Source: Acidobacteriota bacterium | GTDB taxonomy: Bacteria > Acidobacteriota > Terriglobia > Bryobacterales > Bryobacteraceae | Assembly: GCA_016870995.1 (NCBI GenBank) | Contig: VFZU01000005.1 | Span: forward strand, 56,580 to 120,579 | Reading direction: 5' to 3' | DNA: 64,000 bases | Shown here: one piece after another, positions 1 to 8,636 of the stretch | How positions within the stretch are numbered: position 1 is the stretch's first letter | How the letters are laid out: each line of letters begins with the position of its first letter | Position numbers and translations under genes: made by a program | Notes under the pieces: generated by a model | Seen by the model: only the letters and a program-made list of their open reading frames with translations | Told to the model about the DNA's origin: nothing | Database searches by the model: none

Positions 1-122
1 GTGCCGCAGAATTTGCTCTGCTGAATGGAGTTGGCGAAGTTCGCATCGTCCACGGCTCCACTCCGGATGTTCTGGCCCGTGTCCAGTCAGGAGAACCCCT
101 TGGCACTGCCTTCCTCCGCTAA
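1..122 (+). CDS. argB: Acetylglutamate kinase, C-terminal end (partial)
   Basis: The frame that opens at base 3 runs without a stop to TAA at 120-122 and gives 39 residues that read like the C-terminus of an amino-acid kinase: a small-residue helix with a GV turn, then VRIVHGSTPDVL and a final GTAFLR. Acetylglutamate kinases end in this way (a VHI-DGR-type strand, then a short segment with GT near the end). The enzyme phosphorylates N-acetylglutamate in arginine synthesis. The rest of the gene lies before the window. The next gene overlaps it by 23 bases and is an N-acetylglutamate synthase candidate, which supports the call. Other kinases of the same fold cannot be excluded from so short a piece. 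Confidence 0.7.
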   Translation, partial: AAEFALLNGVGEVRIVHGSTPDVLARVQSGEPLGTAFLR

Positions 123-684
123 AACTGTTCGCAAGGCGAACATGACAGATATCCCCGCCATTCTGGAATTGATTAACGGATATGCGGCCAATGGAATCAT
201 GTTGCCACGTACAGAATTCGAATTATCGGAATTTATCCGCGATTTCACAGTGATTTACGGTGGAGATCAGCTTCTAGGGTGTGCGGCTTTGCACTTTTAT
301 GGCCCTGGAATCGCTGAATTAAGGTCTCTCGCAGTCAATCCAGAGTTTAAGGGTACTGGAGCGGGTAGACTTCTCATGGAGGCAATCAACCAGGAGGCGA
401 TCGAGTTCGGTCTTCACTCTTTGTTCGCCTTTACGTACGTACCTGACTTCTTCGCAAAAATGGGATATTCCCTTGTAGACCGCAATGAACTACCCCTAAA
501 GGCATGGAAGGACTGCTTGCGCTGTCCCAAATTCCAGGCCTGCGACGAAATTGCTGTTTTGAAACGGCTAAAGTCAGTTCCGGTCCAATCACCGGATTCG
601 AATCCCTTTCGTATTTTCTCCGCCGATTCCACCCCTGGTGTTGCCTTCCATGGAATCTCCTTACCTCATCCAACTGGTCACTAG
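100..684 (+). CDS. argA: N-acetyltransferase, short ArgA-type N-acetylglutamate synthase
   Basis: A GNAT-fold protein of about 194 residues that probably acetylates glutamate, the first step of arginine synthesis. Visible are the first strand VRKANMTDIPAI, the acetyl-CoA loop after RSLAVNPEFKGTGAGRLL, and the C-terminal WKDCLRCPKFQAC cysteine motif seen in short ArgA-like acetyltransferases. The ATG at 142 would remove the first strand. I choose the TTG at 100 because AGGAG lies at 89-93, six bases before it. With that start the gene overlaps the argB end by 23 bases in another frame, as expected for translational coupling. The tail after the cysteine motif (about 25 residues) is unlike the family and may be poorly conserved. 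Substrate is inferred from context. Confidence 0.75.
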   Translation: MALPSSAKTVRKANMTDIPAILELINGYAANGIMLPRTEFELSEFIRDFTVIYGGDQLLGCAALHFYGPGIAELRSLAVNPEFKGTGAGRLLMEAINQEAIEFGLHSLFAFTYVPDFFAKMGYSLVDRNELPLKAWKDCLRCPKFQACDEIAVLKRLKSVPVQSPDSNPFRIFSADSTPGVAFHGISLPHPTGH

Positions 685-728
685 TGCTCAAAAAATCAAC
701 TTCTCAAAAATAAAATGAGAATTTTTGG

Positions 729-756
729 TTGATGAGAGTACTAGAACGAGTATAAT
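729..756 (+). promoter_or_regulatory. Sigma-70 type promoter for the MoeA-like gene
   Basis: TTGATG at 729-734 and a perfect TATAAT at 751-756 are separated by 16 bases. Transcription would start near 763 and read the gene at 817, whose AGGAG Shine-Dalgarno lies at 803-807. The 685-816 interval holds no other feature. Confidence 0.65.
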
Positions 757-816
757 TGGGTTGTTTATTGGGGCGATTGTTAAAAGCCAGCAGCCCTAAA
801 CGAGGAGACCGTTGCC

Positions 817-1788
817 ATGCGGGCGCAAACCGTCGATATTCAAGAATCTTCCGGAAGAATTCTCTGCTGCACTATTTTCCGTCCCTGCGGAAAAAAGCTG
901 CTCTCCAAGGGCCACATCTTGAGCGAAGAAGACGTTCGCTTACTTAAGACGGAAGGAATGTCCCAGGTTTGGGTCACGCAACTGGAAGAAGGCGAAGTCT
1001 CTGAAGACGATGCAGTCCTCACGGTGGGTCGTGAAGTCGGCTGTGGTTGCCTGGAGATTCGACCTGCTCCCGGTGGGCGCGTCAACCTGGTGGCGACCGA
1101 AGACTGTTGCGTGCTCGTGGACGATGAGCTGCTCAAGCAGATTAATTGCACGGCCAGTGTCGTGATCGCCACAATGCCCAACCTCAGCTATGCGCAGGCC
1201 GGCCAGCGCATTGCCACGGTCAAGAGCACTCCCTTCGCGGTCGCCCAATCCCAACTCGAAGCCATCACAACCATTCTCAAAGAGCGCGGCGCGATTCTTC
1301 AGGCCCGCCCGATTCGCAAGCCCACCGTCGGAGTACTCTACACCGACCCAATTAATGGCGAGCGTGCCCGTATGCTTTTTGAAGGGATCGTGCGCCAACG
1401 CCTGGAGCGTTATGGCACCAACGGTACCTACGCGCTGGCTGCGCTCGAAGATGAAGAAGAAGTCACCCGCGGCTTGCACCATCTGGTCAGAACGAAGCCA
1501 ACTGTCATTTTGGTGGCTTCAACCACCGCCCCGGCAGGCCCTGAGGATGTAGTGGGACGCGCAATCGACCGCCTCGGCTGCCACATTGAACGCTTGCTCG
1601 CTCCGGTGGAACCCGGCAATCTTCTCTTGCTGGCCTACAAGAACGACATCCCGATTATTTCTGCACCCGGCTGCCACCGCTCGGCAAAACCGAACGTTGT
1701 CGACCTTCTCATGCCTCCGGCCCTGGCGAAATATCGCGTATCAGGCTGGGAAGTGGCTTGCTTGGGACACGGTGGCCTGCTCGGTTAG
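817..1788 (+). CDS. MoeA-like molybdopterin-binding domain protein
   Basis: A 323-residue protein with two parts. The N-terminal half contains the segment LLSKGHILSEEDVRLLKTEG, which resembles MoeA-type domains that hold the cofactor entry site. The C-terminal half (about 165-320) reads as a MogA/MoeA-like molybdopterin-binding fold: a strand PTVGVLYTDP, a central strand TVILVASTTAPAGPEDVVGRAI where the family has a GG-S-x-G-x-x-D turn, and a last strand IPIISAPGC. The GG turn is altered to TTAPAGPED, so catalytic insertion of molybdenum is uncertain. Start ATG has AGGAG ten bases upstream and a good promoter at 729-756. It is monocistronic and converges on the epimerase gene. No other cofactor gene is adjacent; an orphan modA lies at 20.3 kb. 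Confidence 0.65.
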   Translation: MRAQTVDIQESSGRILCCTIFRPCGKKLLSKGHILSEEDVRLLKTEGMSQVWVTQLEEGEVSEDDAVLTVGREVGCGCLEIRPAPGGRVNLVATEDCCVLVDDELLKQINCTASVVIATMPNLSYAQAGQRIATVKSTPFAVAQSQLEAITTILKERGAILQARPIRKPTVGVLYTDPINGERARMLFEGIVRQRLERYGTNGTYALAALEDEEEVTRGLHHLVRTKPTVILVASTTAPAGPEDVVGRAIDRLGCHIERLLAPVEPGNLLLLAYKNDIPIISAPGCHRSAKPNVVDLLMPPALAKYRVSGWEVACLGHGGLLG

Positions 1789-1814
1789 TTTACCCCTCCT
1801 CAAACTAGCCGAGC
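1779..1814. terminator. Hairpin between convergent genes
   Basis: Arms 1779-1791 and 1802-1814 (GCTCGGTTAGTTT against AAACTAGCCGAGC) pair over 13 bases with one G-U type mismatch and a 10-base loop. The hairpin spans both stop codons of the two convergent genes. There is no strong T tract on either side, so it may be a bidirectional terminator or an mRNA 3' end stabiliser. Confidence 0.5.
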
Positions 1815-2635
1815 TTACGCCGGAGATACTTGGCTCCTTCCCAGGCGATGTCCGCCGGGGAAGGGGCCAGATCTCTCCAAATACAAGCCGCGGCAGCGAT
1901 CTCTTTGATATTGAAGCCAAAGCTCTCGATCACACACCATCCGTCATAGGCCGCCTCCCCCAGTCCGGCAAACAGCCGATCCCAATCGACATGCCCGCTC
2001 CCTGGCGCACCGCGATCGTTTTCGCAGGTGTGCACGTGGAACAGCTTGTCCCCCAGCATTGCCGCCGCATCCCCAATCCGCTTTTCCTCAATATTGGCGT
2101 GGAAGCTGTCAAATAACACTCCCACATGGCTTGAGCCAACCTGCCCAACCAGCTCGTGAGAATCCGCAGCCGTATTCAAAAAATAGGTCTCAAACCGATT
2201 CAGCGGCTCGATCGCCATTCGAATATTGGCCGCTTCAAAGTGCGGTGCGATCTCACTCAGACCTGCAACCACCTGCTTCCATTCCTCGGCGGTTCGTCTC
2301 CGCCCGGGCAAATAGCCGACCGGAGTGCAAAATGGCCCGACGAGAGTTTTCGCTCCAATCGCCACGGCTGCATCGCAAGCCTGCTTCAGAAAGTCCTTCG
2401 CCTTGCCAGGATTGTCTCCGGCCAAAGAGAGATCGCCCGTAAAAGCAGAGCAGAGAATCAATTCGAGGCCCGCATCCGCTGCGCGAGACCGGACCGTGGC
2501 GGCAGGGAAATCCTCAAAATCAAACCGGGCAACTTCCACCCCGTCAAAGCCGTGGGCCGCGATTTCGGGAAACAGCTCCGTGTGAGACGCCTCAAAGCGA
2601 GCCGTCCAAATCAGGGTATTGACGCCAAGCTTCAT
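1805..2635 (-). CDS. Sugar epimerase, D-tagatose/D-psicose 3-epimerase-like TIM barrel
   Basis: A 276-residue xylose-isomerase-like TIM barrel. It keeps the metal-binding set of ketose 3-epimerases in order: Glu in the strand MAIEPLNRFE, Asp in LFDSFHAN, His in LFHVHTCEND, and Glu in VIESF. These enzymes invert C3 of free ketohexoses or related sugars using a divalent metal. It is the last gene of a five-gene minus-strand operon, two bases after the stop of the PPC protein. The rest of the operon is exported while this protein has no signal peptide, so it probably acts in the cytoplasm on a sugar product. The exact substrate cannot be read from sequence; inositol or hydroxypyruvate isomerase activity is an alternative. 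Confidence 0.75.
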   Translation of the reverse strand: MKLGVNTLIWTARFEASHTELFPEIAAHGFDGVEVARFDFEDFPAATVRSRAADAGLELILCSAFTGDLSLAGDNPGKAKDFLKQACDAAVAIGAKTLVGPFCTPVGYLPGRRRTAEEWKQVVAGLSEIAPHFEAANIRMAIEPLNRFETYFLNTAADSHELVGQVGSSHVGVLFDSFHANIEEKRIGDAAAMLGDKLFHVHTCENDRGAPGSGHVDWDRLFAGLGEAAYDGWCVIESFGFNIKEIAAAACIWRDLAPSPADIAWEGAKYLRRKLG

Positions 2636-2637
2636 TC

Positions 2638-4977
2638 TTAGCGACCGCCACCCGTGATCAAAGCGCCAGAGGTCGTCATTGTTTTCGGGCCTTTCACCTT
2701 CAGCACGATTGCTTCCGGAGCGGCATAAACCGTTTGCTGCGGGCTGCGTGTTTCAATCGCACCGCCGACATAAATCACCTGCTCGAGGCTCTCGGTGCCG
2801 GGCAGCACCGCCAGCGTAAAGCTGCGTTCTGTCTCGTCTTCGTTGATCAGCACGCCGTTCAAGCCCACATCGAGTACGCGCACCGAGGGCGGCAGGTTCA
2901 TCACGTTCACAGGTACGCGGCCCTGAAATCCGTTATCGCGCGAAATCTTCAAACTCACCTCTGCAGTGGACCCAGCTTCTACTTCCACCACCTTCGTGAT
3001 CGCCGATACCGTGATGTCCGCTTTCGGCATTGCGGAAAGCAGCTTCATGTTGTCTTCGGGATTGGCATGTCGCATCAGTTGCATCCCGCTGGGAGTCACA
3101 GCGCGGCCTGCGATCTCAATTCGCGGAGCACCACTCACTGCACGGCCATCACTCTTCAGCAGAATGGTCGCGAAAACCTGCCCCGGCGGAATCAGCGCTG
3201 CCGTCGCAGTGATCCCCGACGGCAGGCCTTCCACATTCAGCCCAATTGGGCCATCAAATCCATCCATACGAAATGCCTGCACGGTAACCGGTACGGCGCC
3301 GCCAACCGGTACCGCCGGATTGCGAGGCGTCATGCTCAAGCGGAAGTCTGGCTCAGGCCGGCGAGCCGTCAGCCGGTATGGCTGCGCTGCCGCAAGCTTG
3401 CCGCGCACATCCCGCAGCACCAATTGATACTCGCCATCAGCCGGAGCGGTGAAGTGCAACAGCGAATCTTTGCTGTAGCCTGGCCCGCCATCATCGTTGC
3501 GATAGTACAAGCGCACCAACGGCAAACCATTCGGTGTGAACTGAGTTCCAGCCGGATGTACCTGCGCCTTGTAAAGACGCTTCTCGATCGCGTGAGCCTC
3601 GGCGGTGGTATCGAAGTAGGTCAACCGCTGACCATTGAAGCTCTCAAAAATCATGTCGTCGTCGGGGGTTTTCGGGATGGCGCTGATCTTAAGAACTTCG
3701 CTGCCAACCAGCACATAGTCGCCCACCTTCATGGCATTCCAGGAATTGATCCGGATGCCGCGCGTCGCGCTATCGTGGTCGCGCAACGTTGTCGTGGTCT
3801 CCCAAACCGGACGAACCACACCACGCTCGATCGGCTTTCCCGCTGCATCGAGCACTTCGAGCGAAGAATCCACATCACTGCCCGCCCGTCGAGCTATCAC
3901 TTCAAATACCAGCGCCTCGCCCTTGCGGGCTGCAAAGCGAAACCGCGCCGCTTCCTCCAGCTTTCCGTTCACTGTTGAAGGAATGCTGATCTTGACATTG
4001 GCTTCAGACTCCGGATGGCTGCCCAATTCGAGTCGCACATCGGCGAACGCTTTGGCCGGCCGCACCATGGTCGCAAAAGGATCGCGCGCATCGGGCGTAC
4101 CCTGTACGGCCAACTTGGTCTCTACCAGGTTAAATCCTTCGAGCGTCACCGTGCCAGCTTTTCCCTTTTCGAGTCCCAGCGGATAAACCGAAGTTACCGC
4201 CGCAAAGTCGCCTGCCTTCAAACGATACGTGTGGCTACCGAGCCCACTCTGCTGAAAGTCGGTGATCTGCAAATAGTAGATCCCCCCGCGGTCAAACCGG
4301 TGCGCGAACTGCCGCACACTGTCCGGCCCATCTTCGCCAAAGGTCGCCACCACGCTTTGGTCTTCCCGCAAAATTTTGACGATCGGCTGCAGCGTGCTCC
4401 CCAGCATCACCGCGCCGTTCTCGAACACCAACTGCTGCCCGGCTCGCGCCTTGATCTTGTAGGTATCGATGTCACCATTGCGCGAGATGGCCCCAGCGAA
4501 GATCGCCGGCAGATACACCTCAGGCGCATTCTCAACCGAGTCATTCGGCTCAGCATCATTCACCTCGCCATAGAACGGCTCCACCAGAAACGTTCCCATC
4601 GGGCTGGTCCCGAGCGGCGTCAACAGGCGGAAGTTCACCGCTCCCACCTTGGCCTCCGGGCTCACATCAATTTCAACCGTCACTTGATTGCGTGGCGGAA
4701 TCGGACCCAGATCAATCGTCGACACTCCGCCATTGGAACCCAACCGCACCTCAGCCTGATCAGGCAGCTCTTTGATGCGCAGAATCTTGCCGGTCACGCC
4801 CTTCTCGGAGAAGTAAATTGCCGAGGCTTTGGCCAGATTAAAGCCCTCGATCTCCATCTCGAGTGTCATGCCCCGGGCAACGCCCTGTGGTGAGACACGG
4901 GCAATCGTCGGCGGTGTGGTGCGCTGCGCGGTCAACATTCCCGCCAGCATCAAGCCCATCGTCAGCATCTTCTTCAT
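2638..4977 (-). CDS. Secreted protein with PPC domain and Ig-like segments
   Basis: A 779-residue exported protein with signal peptide MKKMLTMGLMLAGMLTAQ. After an N-terminal Ig-like/IPT-type segment (about 20-130) comes a bacterial pre-peptidase C-terminal (PPC) type domain at about 143-255, with AEPNDSVENA at its start and GDIDTYKIKARAGQQL in its middle. A second such unit follows from about 330 to 540 and further beta-rich, Ig-like segments reach to the C-terminus. No protease or other catalytic domain is seen. The start ATG overlaps the stop of the preceding gene (ATGA). Similar proteins accompany DUF1501/DUF1553 gene sets in planctomycetes and acidobacteria, where their role is unknown; a binding or scaffold function outside the membrane is an inference. 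Confidence 0.7.
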   Translation of the reverse strand: MKKMLTMGLMLAGMLTAQRTTPPTIARVSPQGVARGMTLEMEIEGFNLAKASAIYFSEKGVTGKILRIKELPDQAEVRLGSNGGVSTIDLGPIPPRNQVTVEIDVSPEAKVGAVNFRLLTPLGTSPMGTFLVEPFYGEVNDAEPNDSVENAPEVYLPAIFAGAISRNGDIDTYKIKARAGQQLVFENGAVMLGSTLQPIVKILREDQSVVATFGEDGPDSVRQFAHRFDRGGIYYLQITDFQQSGLGSHTYRLKAGDFAAVTSVYPLGLEKGKAGTVTLEGFNLVETKLAVQGTPDARDPFATMVRPAKAFADVRLELGSHPESEANVKISIPSTVNGKLEEAARFRFAARKGEALVFEVIARRAGSDVDSSLEVLDAAGKPIERGVVRPVWETTTTLRDHDSATRGIRINSWNAMKVGDYVLVGSEVLKISAIPKTPDDDMIFESFNGQRLTYFDTTAEAHAIEKRLYKAQVHPAGTQFTPNGLPLVRLYYRNDDGGPGYSKDSLLHFTAPADGEYQLVLRDVRGKLAAAQPYRLTARRPEPDFRLSMTPRNPAVPVGGAVPVTVQAFRMDGFDGPIGLNVEGLPSGITATAALIPPGQVFATILLKSDGRAVSGAPRIEIAGRAVTPSGMQLMRHANPEDNMKLLSAMPKADITVSAITKVVEVEAGSTAEVSLKISRDNGFQGRVPVNVMNLPPSVRVLDVGLNGVLINEDETERSFTLAVLPGTESLEQVIYVGGAIETRSPQQTVYAAPEAIVLKVKGPKTMTTSGALITGGGR

Positions 4978-6191
4978 GGCTTCACCTCAGTGATTACAAA
5001 CGATCCATCCATGCGGCCCAAGGCCACCTTTGCCCCATCGGGCGAATACTCAACGGCATAGGCCCAATCCGGCTGTTTGCCCACCATCTTCAATTCGGCC
5101 AGGTCCCCGGCACGAAACAGCTTCAGGCTGCGATCGGCCGAGCTCGAAAGCAACGTCTTGCCATCGCGGCTCCAGAGGATCTTCAAGATCGCGTCTTCAT
5201 GGGCAATCATCGACGCTTCAAGCGTCGCGCCCTTATCTTCGAGCTTCCAAACGCGAATCGTCTTGTCTTGTCCGGCTGCAGCGACGTGTTTGCCATCGGG
5301 CGACACGGCGATCGTGTTTACGCCATCGGTAGGCTCGCTCATCGTGAACAACCGCTCGCCTGTTTCCACCAGCCACACCTTGATCGACCGATCTGCCGCT
5401 CCGCTCACAAGCCGCTTGCCATCCGGCGTAAAGCCAATCGAGTAGATCGCGTCAATGTGATCTTTGAGTGTGCGCAATTCCTTGCCCAATTCGGCGTCCC
5501 ACAGCTTGATCAGCTTGTCGTAGCTGGCTGTTGCCACGGTCTTGCCGTCGGGCGAAATCGCGACGCTATAGATGCAATCTGCGTGGCCTGAAATTGTTGC
5601 GGCCAGCGTGCCATCGGCCTTCCAAAGTTTCACTTCTCCCTTGCGACCGGGTACGCCACCAGCGGCTGCTAGCACTTGGCCATTTGGGCTCCAGGCCAAC
5701 GATCGCACGGCATCGGCGTGGCCCGTGAGCTTTGCCGTTCCCGCATTGCCGCTGCCATCCATCAGCCGCACGTCGGTGTAGCCACCGAGCGCGATCGCTT
5801 TGCCATCAGGCCGCCAAGCGAGTGAATAAATCTGCCGCGGCTTTTGTGTTTCTCCTGCGGGAGCACCCTCGTCGATCCATTCGCGGATGGTCTCGATCTC
5901 TTCGTCCGGCATCGGTTCGTTGGAAAACGGCATGCGCCCGATATCGGGCCGCTTGCCCACCAGGCTGAGATACATCGTGCTCTCTTGCGATTTGCCCGAC
6001 ACCATCACCGGCCCATTGTTGCCGCCCTTCATCAGGCCTTCCATCGTTTCCAGATTCAACGAGCCCATGGTTGCTGTTGCCGAATGGCAACCTGTACAAC
6101 GCCTTTCGAGGATTGGTCGAATGTCGCGCGTGTAGTCGCGCGCCGCCCCAAGCGGCAGGCAAAACAGAATCGTCAGCCAGCGGCGTCTCAT
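4974..6191 (-). CDS. Exported cytochrome c (PSCyt1-type) fused to WD40 propeller
   Basis: A 405-residue protein. A signal peptide (MRRRWLTILFCLPLGAA) is followed by a planctomycete-type cytochrome domain with one heme motif CTGCH in RRCTGCHSATATMGSL and the distal IGRMPFSNEPMPDEEIETI stretch that provides the axial Met region. From about residue 130 there are seven WD40 repeats, recognisable from recurring SVAISPDGKTVATASYD and KLWD blocks. It should bind one c-type heme in the periplasm and use the propeller as a docking surface. Start ATG overlaps the stop of the DUF1553 gene by four bases, so translation is coupled. An upstream in-frame start would remove the signal peptide from the N-terminus and is less likely. 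Confidence 0.8.
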   Translation of the reverse strand: MRRRWLTILFCLPLGAARDYTRDIRPILERRCTGCHSATATMGSLNLETMEGLMKGGNNGPVMVSGKSQESTMYLSLVGKRPDIGRMPFSNEPMPDEEIETIREWIDEGAPAGETQKPRQIYSLAWRPDGKAIALGGYTDVRLMDGSGNAGTAKLTGHADAVRSLAWSPNGQVLAAAGGVPGRKGEVKLWKADGTLAATISGHADCIYSVAISPDGKTVATASYDKLIKLWDAELGKELRTLKDHIDAIYSIGFTPDGKRLVSGAADRSIKVWLVETGERLFTMSEPTDGVNTIAVSPDGKHVAAAGQDKTIRVWKLEDKGATLEASMIAHEDAILKILWSRDGKTLLSSSADRSLKLFRAGDLAELKMVGKQPDWAYAVEYSPDGAKVALGRMDGSFVITEVKP

Positions 6192-8626
6192 TGGTTGAAC
6201 AAGAACTCCTTGCTGGTCAGCAGCGCCCACAGCAGATCCTCAGCGCCTTGCCGGCGCGATTGCAGCATCGCCTCGGTGGTGCCCTTTTCCAGCCGGGCGG
6301 CCTTCAACAACTCCACTGACCGTTGCTTCTCGCTATCGCTTGGGAATCGTCCGAACGCCGACAGATATACCTGTTCGATCATGCGGCCATCACCCAGACC
6401 CAGCTTTTGAAACAAGCTCACCACGCCATTCGGCGCCATCAGCTTGCGGTTCAACGTATCGCCATTGATCACGTGCAGCGCCTGTGCGATGCTCGGGTCG
6501 CTCGAGCGTTCTCCTGCGTCACAGATCACGCGCTTCGGCCGCCCAAACACATTCAAGAATTCACTCTTGATCTGCACATCCGGCAATTGCATGGCACGTG
6601 TTCCTGCTGCGAAGCCATCGAACGCGGTCGGAACACCGGTCACCTGGCTCATCGCGTCCAGCAACACTTCGGCCGGCAGCCGCTTCAGAATGTAATGCGA
6701 ATAGTATTTACCGTCGAATTGATTCGATGCGTTTGGCTCGCTCGACAGCTGATAGGTCGAGCTGTTGAGAATCGTTCGCATCAGTCGTTTCACATCGAAG
6801 TCCTTTGTGAAATCCGCTACCAGCGCGTCGAACAACTCGGCGTTCGATGCCGGGTTGGTGGCGCGAACGTCATCGATCGGGTCCGTGAGGCCGCGGCCCA
6901 TAATGCTGCCCCAAACACGATTCACAAGGTTCCGTGCGAAGAACTGGTTCTTCGGCGAAGTGAGCCACTTGGCGAAATGCGCGCGGCGGTCATCGGTGCT
7001 GTCCAGGTTCATCTCGTCGCCATCGAGCGGCGTCGGGTTCAATGGCTTCAGCAAGCGCGGATGATTCACATCGCCGCTGGTGCGTGCAAACACCACCGTC
7101 TCGCCCATCGTGTTTCCATTCTTCAGGCCGACGCGGGCAAACAGATTCGCCATCTGGTAATACTGCTTTTGCGTCCACTTCTCAAGCGGATGATTGTGGC
7201 AACGGGCGCAGGTCAGGCGCTGCCCAAGAAAGGCCTGCGTCACATTTTCGGTGAGGTCGATCGGGTCTTTGTGCAACACAAAGTAGTTGAGTGCCCCGTT
7301 CTGCCGGGTGCTACCGCTTGAGGTCAGAATCTCCGTAGCGAATTGGTTCCAGGGCTTGTTCTGCTTCACGCTCTCGCGGATCCAGTTATAAAAGCTCTGC
7401 ATGCCCACCGCGCCCAGTTTGCGCGAGCTCACCAGCATCAGGTCGCTCCACTTGTAAGCCCAGTAGTCGGTGAATTCTTCTTTGTTCAACACGGCCTCGA
7501 TCAGCCGTTCTCGCTTGTTGGGGCTCTTGTCAGCAAGGAAGTTTTCAACTTCTTCCGGAGTCGGCAACACGCCGGCTGCGTCCAGAAACACGCGACGCAC
7601 AAACATCTCGTCGCTTGCCACAGGCGAAGGCTCGATGCCCAGGCCCTTGAGTTTGGCCATCACCAGCTCGTCAATGTAATTTCGCCGCCGGATCTTTGAG
7701 TAAACCGCCGGGTCTGCCGCATTTGTAAACGGCACAGCCAGCCGAGTGTAGAGCACCTTGCTCGAATACCAAACCGTGATCGCAGCCTCACCATTGCCGA
7801 GCATCTTCACGCGGCCAGTGCCGTCATCCACCTGTGCCACGCCTTCATCATTTGAGCTGTATTTGGCCCAGCGCGTCACGTCTTCCATGCGGCCGTCCCC
7901 ATACTTGGCACGCACTACCAGCTGCTGCTCGGCGCCCGGCTTGAGAATGGCGCTCTTTGGGAACACCTCAAGGTCCACCACTTCCACATCAGCCGCAGTC
8001 GGTGCCGGGGCACCCTGCTCAATCCACTCGCGAATCACGCGGTATTCAAACGAATCCTTCTTGAGCAGCCTGCCTCCACCATGCGGCGTGGCAAAGCTTG
8101 CCTTCTGCAGCAACAGGCTCTTGTCAGGGTCGGCCAGCACAATCCGGCGGCCCTGGCTCTGGCGGGTGAGCACGTCATAATCCACTTCGGGGTCATAGCC
8201 GCGCAGCGTCAGCTTAAAGCCGTTCTTGCCGGCGAGAGCTCCATGGCAAGCGCCCTGATTACAGCCGCGCTTGCTCAGCACCGGAACCACATGCTCTCGA
8301 AAGGCCCAGGCAAATGGCTTCCCGTAGCCATCCACCTTCACCTTCAGGCTTGCTGTTGTGTCGCCAAATTTGGCGGTGACGATCACGTCCCCGTCGCCTT
8401 TGGGGACTAGCATTCCTGCCGCGTCCACTTCGGCCACTGCCGCGTTAGACGAGGTCCATTGTGCCTGCCGCGTCCAGTCTTCTCCGCAGCCATCGACCAG
8501 CGCCTGGGCCAGCAGTTGCTGCCGGCTCTCGCGGGAATTCAGGGTCACCTTCTCGGGGTAAATCGAAAGCTTCGCAGGGGCAGCCCAAGCCGCCGCCGCC
8601 AACATCAATCCAATTGCAAACCGCAT
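6188..8626 (-). CDS. DUF1549 / DUF1553 protein with Ig-like and cytochrome motifs
   Basis: An 812-residue exported protein, signal peptide MRFAIGLMLAAAAWAAPA. A BIG2-type Ig-like segment (about 20-110) is followed by a cytochrome-like part with CNQGACHG, a second Ig-like segment, then the DUF1549 region (from YIDELVMAKLKGLGIEPS) and the DUF1553 region to the C-terminus, with a second heme-type motif CARCH in RLTCARCHNHPLEKW. The start ATG at 8626 has AGGA eight bases before it and gives a normal signal peptide; an earlier in-frame start is rejected because it would bury that peptide. It follows the DUF1501 gene by ten bases. The family always sits beside DUF1501 genes and has no proven reaction. 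Confidence 0.85.
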   Translation of the reverse strand: MRFAIGLMLAAAAWAAPAKLSIYPEKVTLNSRESRQQLLAQALVDGCGEDWTRQAQWTSSNAAVAEVDAAGMLVPKGDGDVIVTAKFGDTTASLKVKVDGYGKPFAWAFREHVVPVLSKRGCNQGACHGALAGKNGFKLTLRGYDPEVDYDVLTRQSQGRRIVLADPDKSLLLQKASFATPHGGGRLLKKDSFEYRVIREWIEQGAPAPTAADVEVVDLEVFPKSAILKPGAEQQLVVRAKYGDGRMEDVTRWAKYSSNDEGVAQVDDGTGRVKMLGNGEAAITVWYSSKVLYTRLAVPFTNAADPAVYSKIRRRNYIDELVMAKLKGLGIEPSPVASDEMFVRRVFLDAAGVLPTPEEVENFLADKSPNKRERLIEAVLNKEEFTDYWAYKWSDLMLVSSRKLGAVGMQSFYNWIRESVKQNKPWNQFATEILTSSGSTRQNGALNYFVLHKDPIDLTENVTQAFLGQRLTCARCHNHPLEKWTQKQYYQMANLFARVGLKNGNTMGETVVFARTSGDVNHPRLLKPLNPTPLDGDEMNLDSTDDRRAHFAKWLTSPKNQFFARNLVNRVWGSIMGRGLTDPIDDVRATNPASNAELFDALVADFTKDFDVKRLMRTILNSSTYQLSSEPNASNQFDGKYYSHYILKRLPAEVLLDAMSQVTGVPTAFDGFAAGTRAMQLPDVQIKSEFLNVFGRPKRVICDAGERSSDPSIAQALHVINGDTLNRKLMAPNGVVSLFQKLGLGDGRMIEQVYLSAFGRFPSDSEKQRSVELLKAARLEKGTTEAMLQSRRQGAEDLLWALLTSKEFLFNQ

Positions 8627-8636
8627 GTTGTGATTC

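Noticed and set aside
25-99. Upstream ATG 25 as acetyltransferase start
   Set aside because: It would add 25 residues that are only the argB C-terminus in another frame; TTG 100 has a good ribosome site.
2734-3978. Long plus-strand open frame opposite the PPC gene
   Set aside because: It is antisense to a well-supported exported protein and has no recognisable domain, typical of a GC-rich shadow frame.
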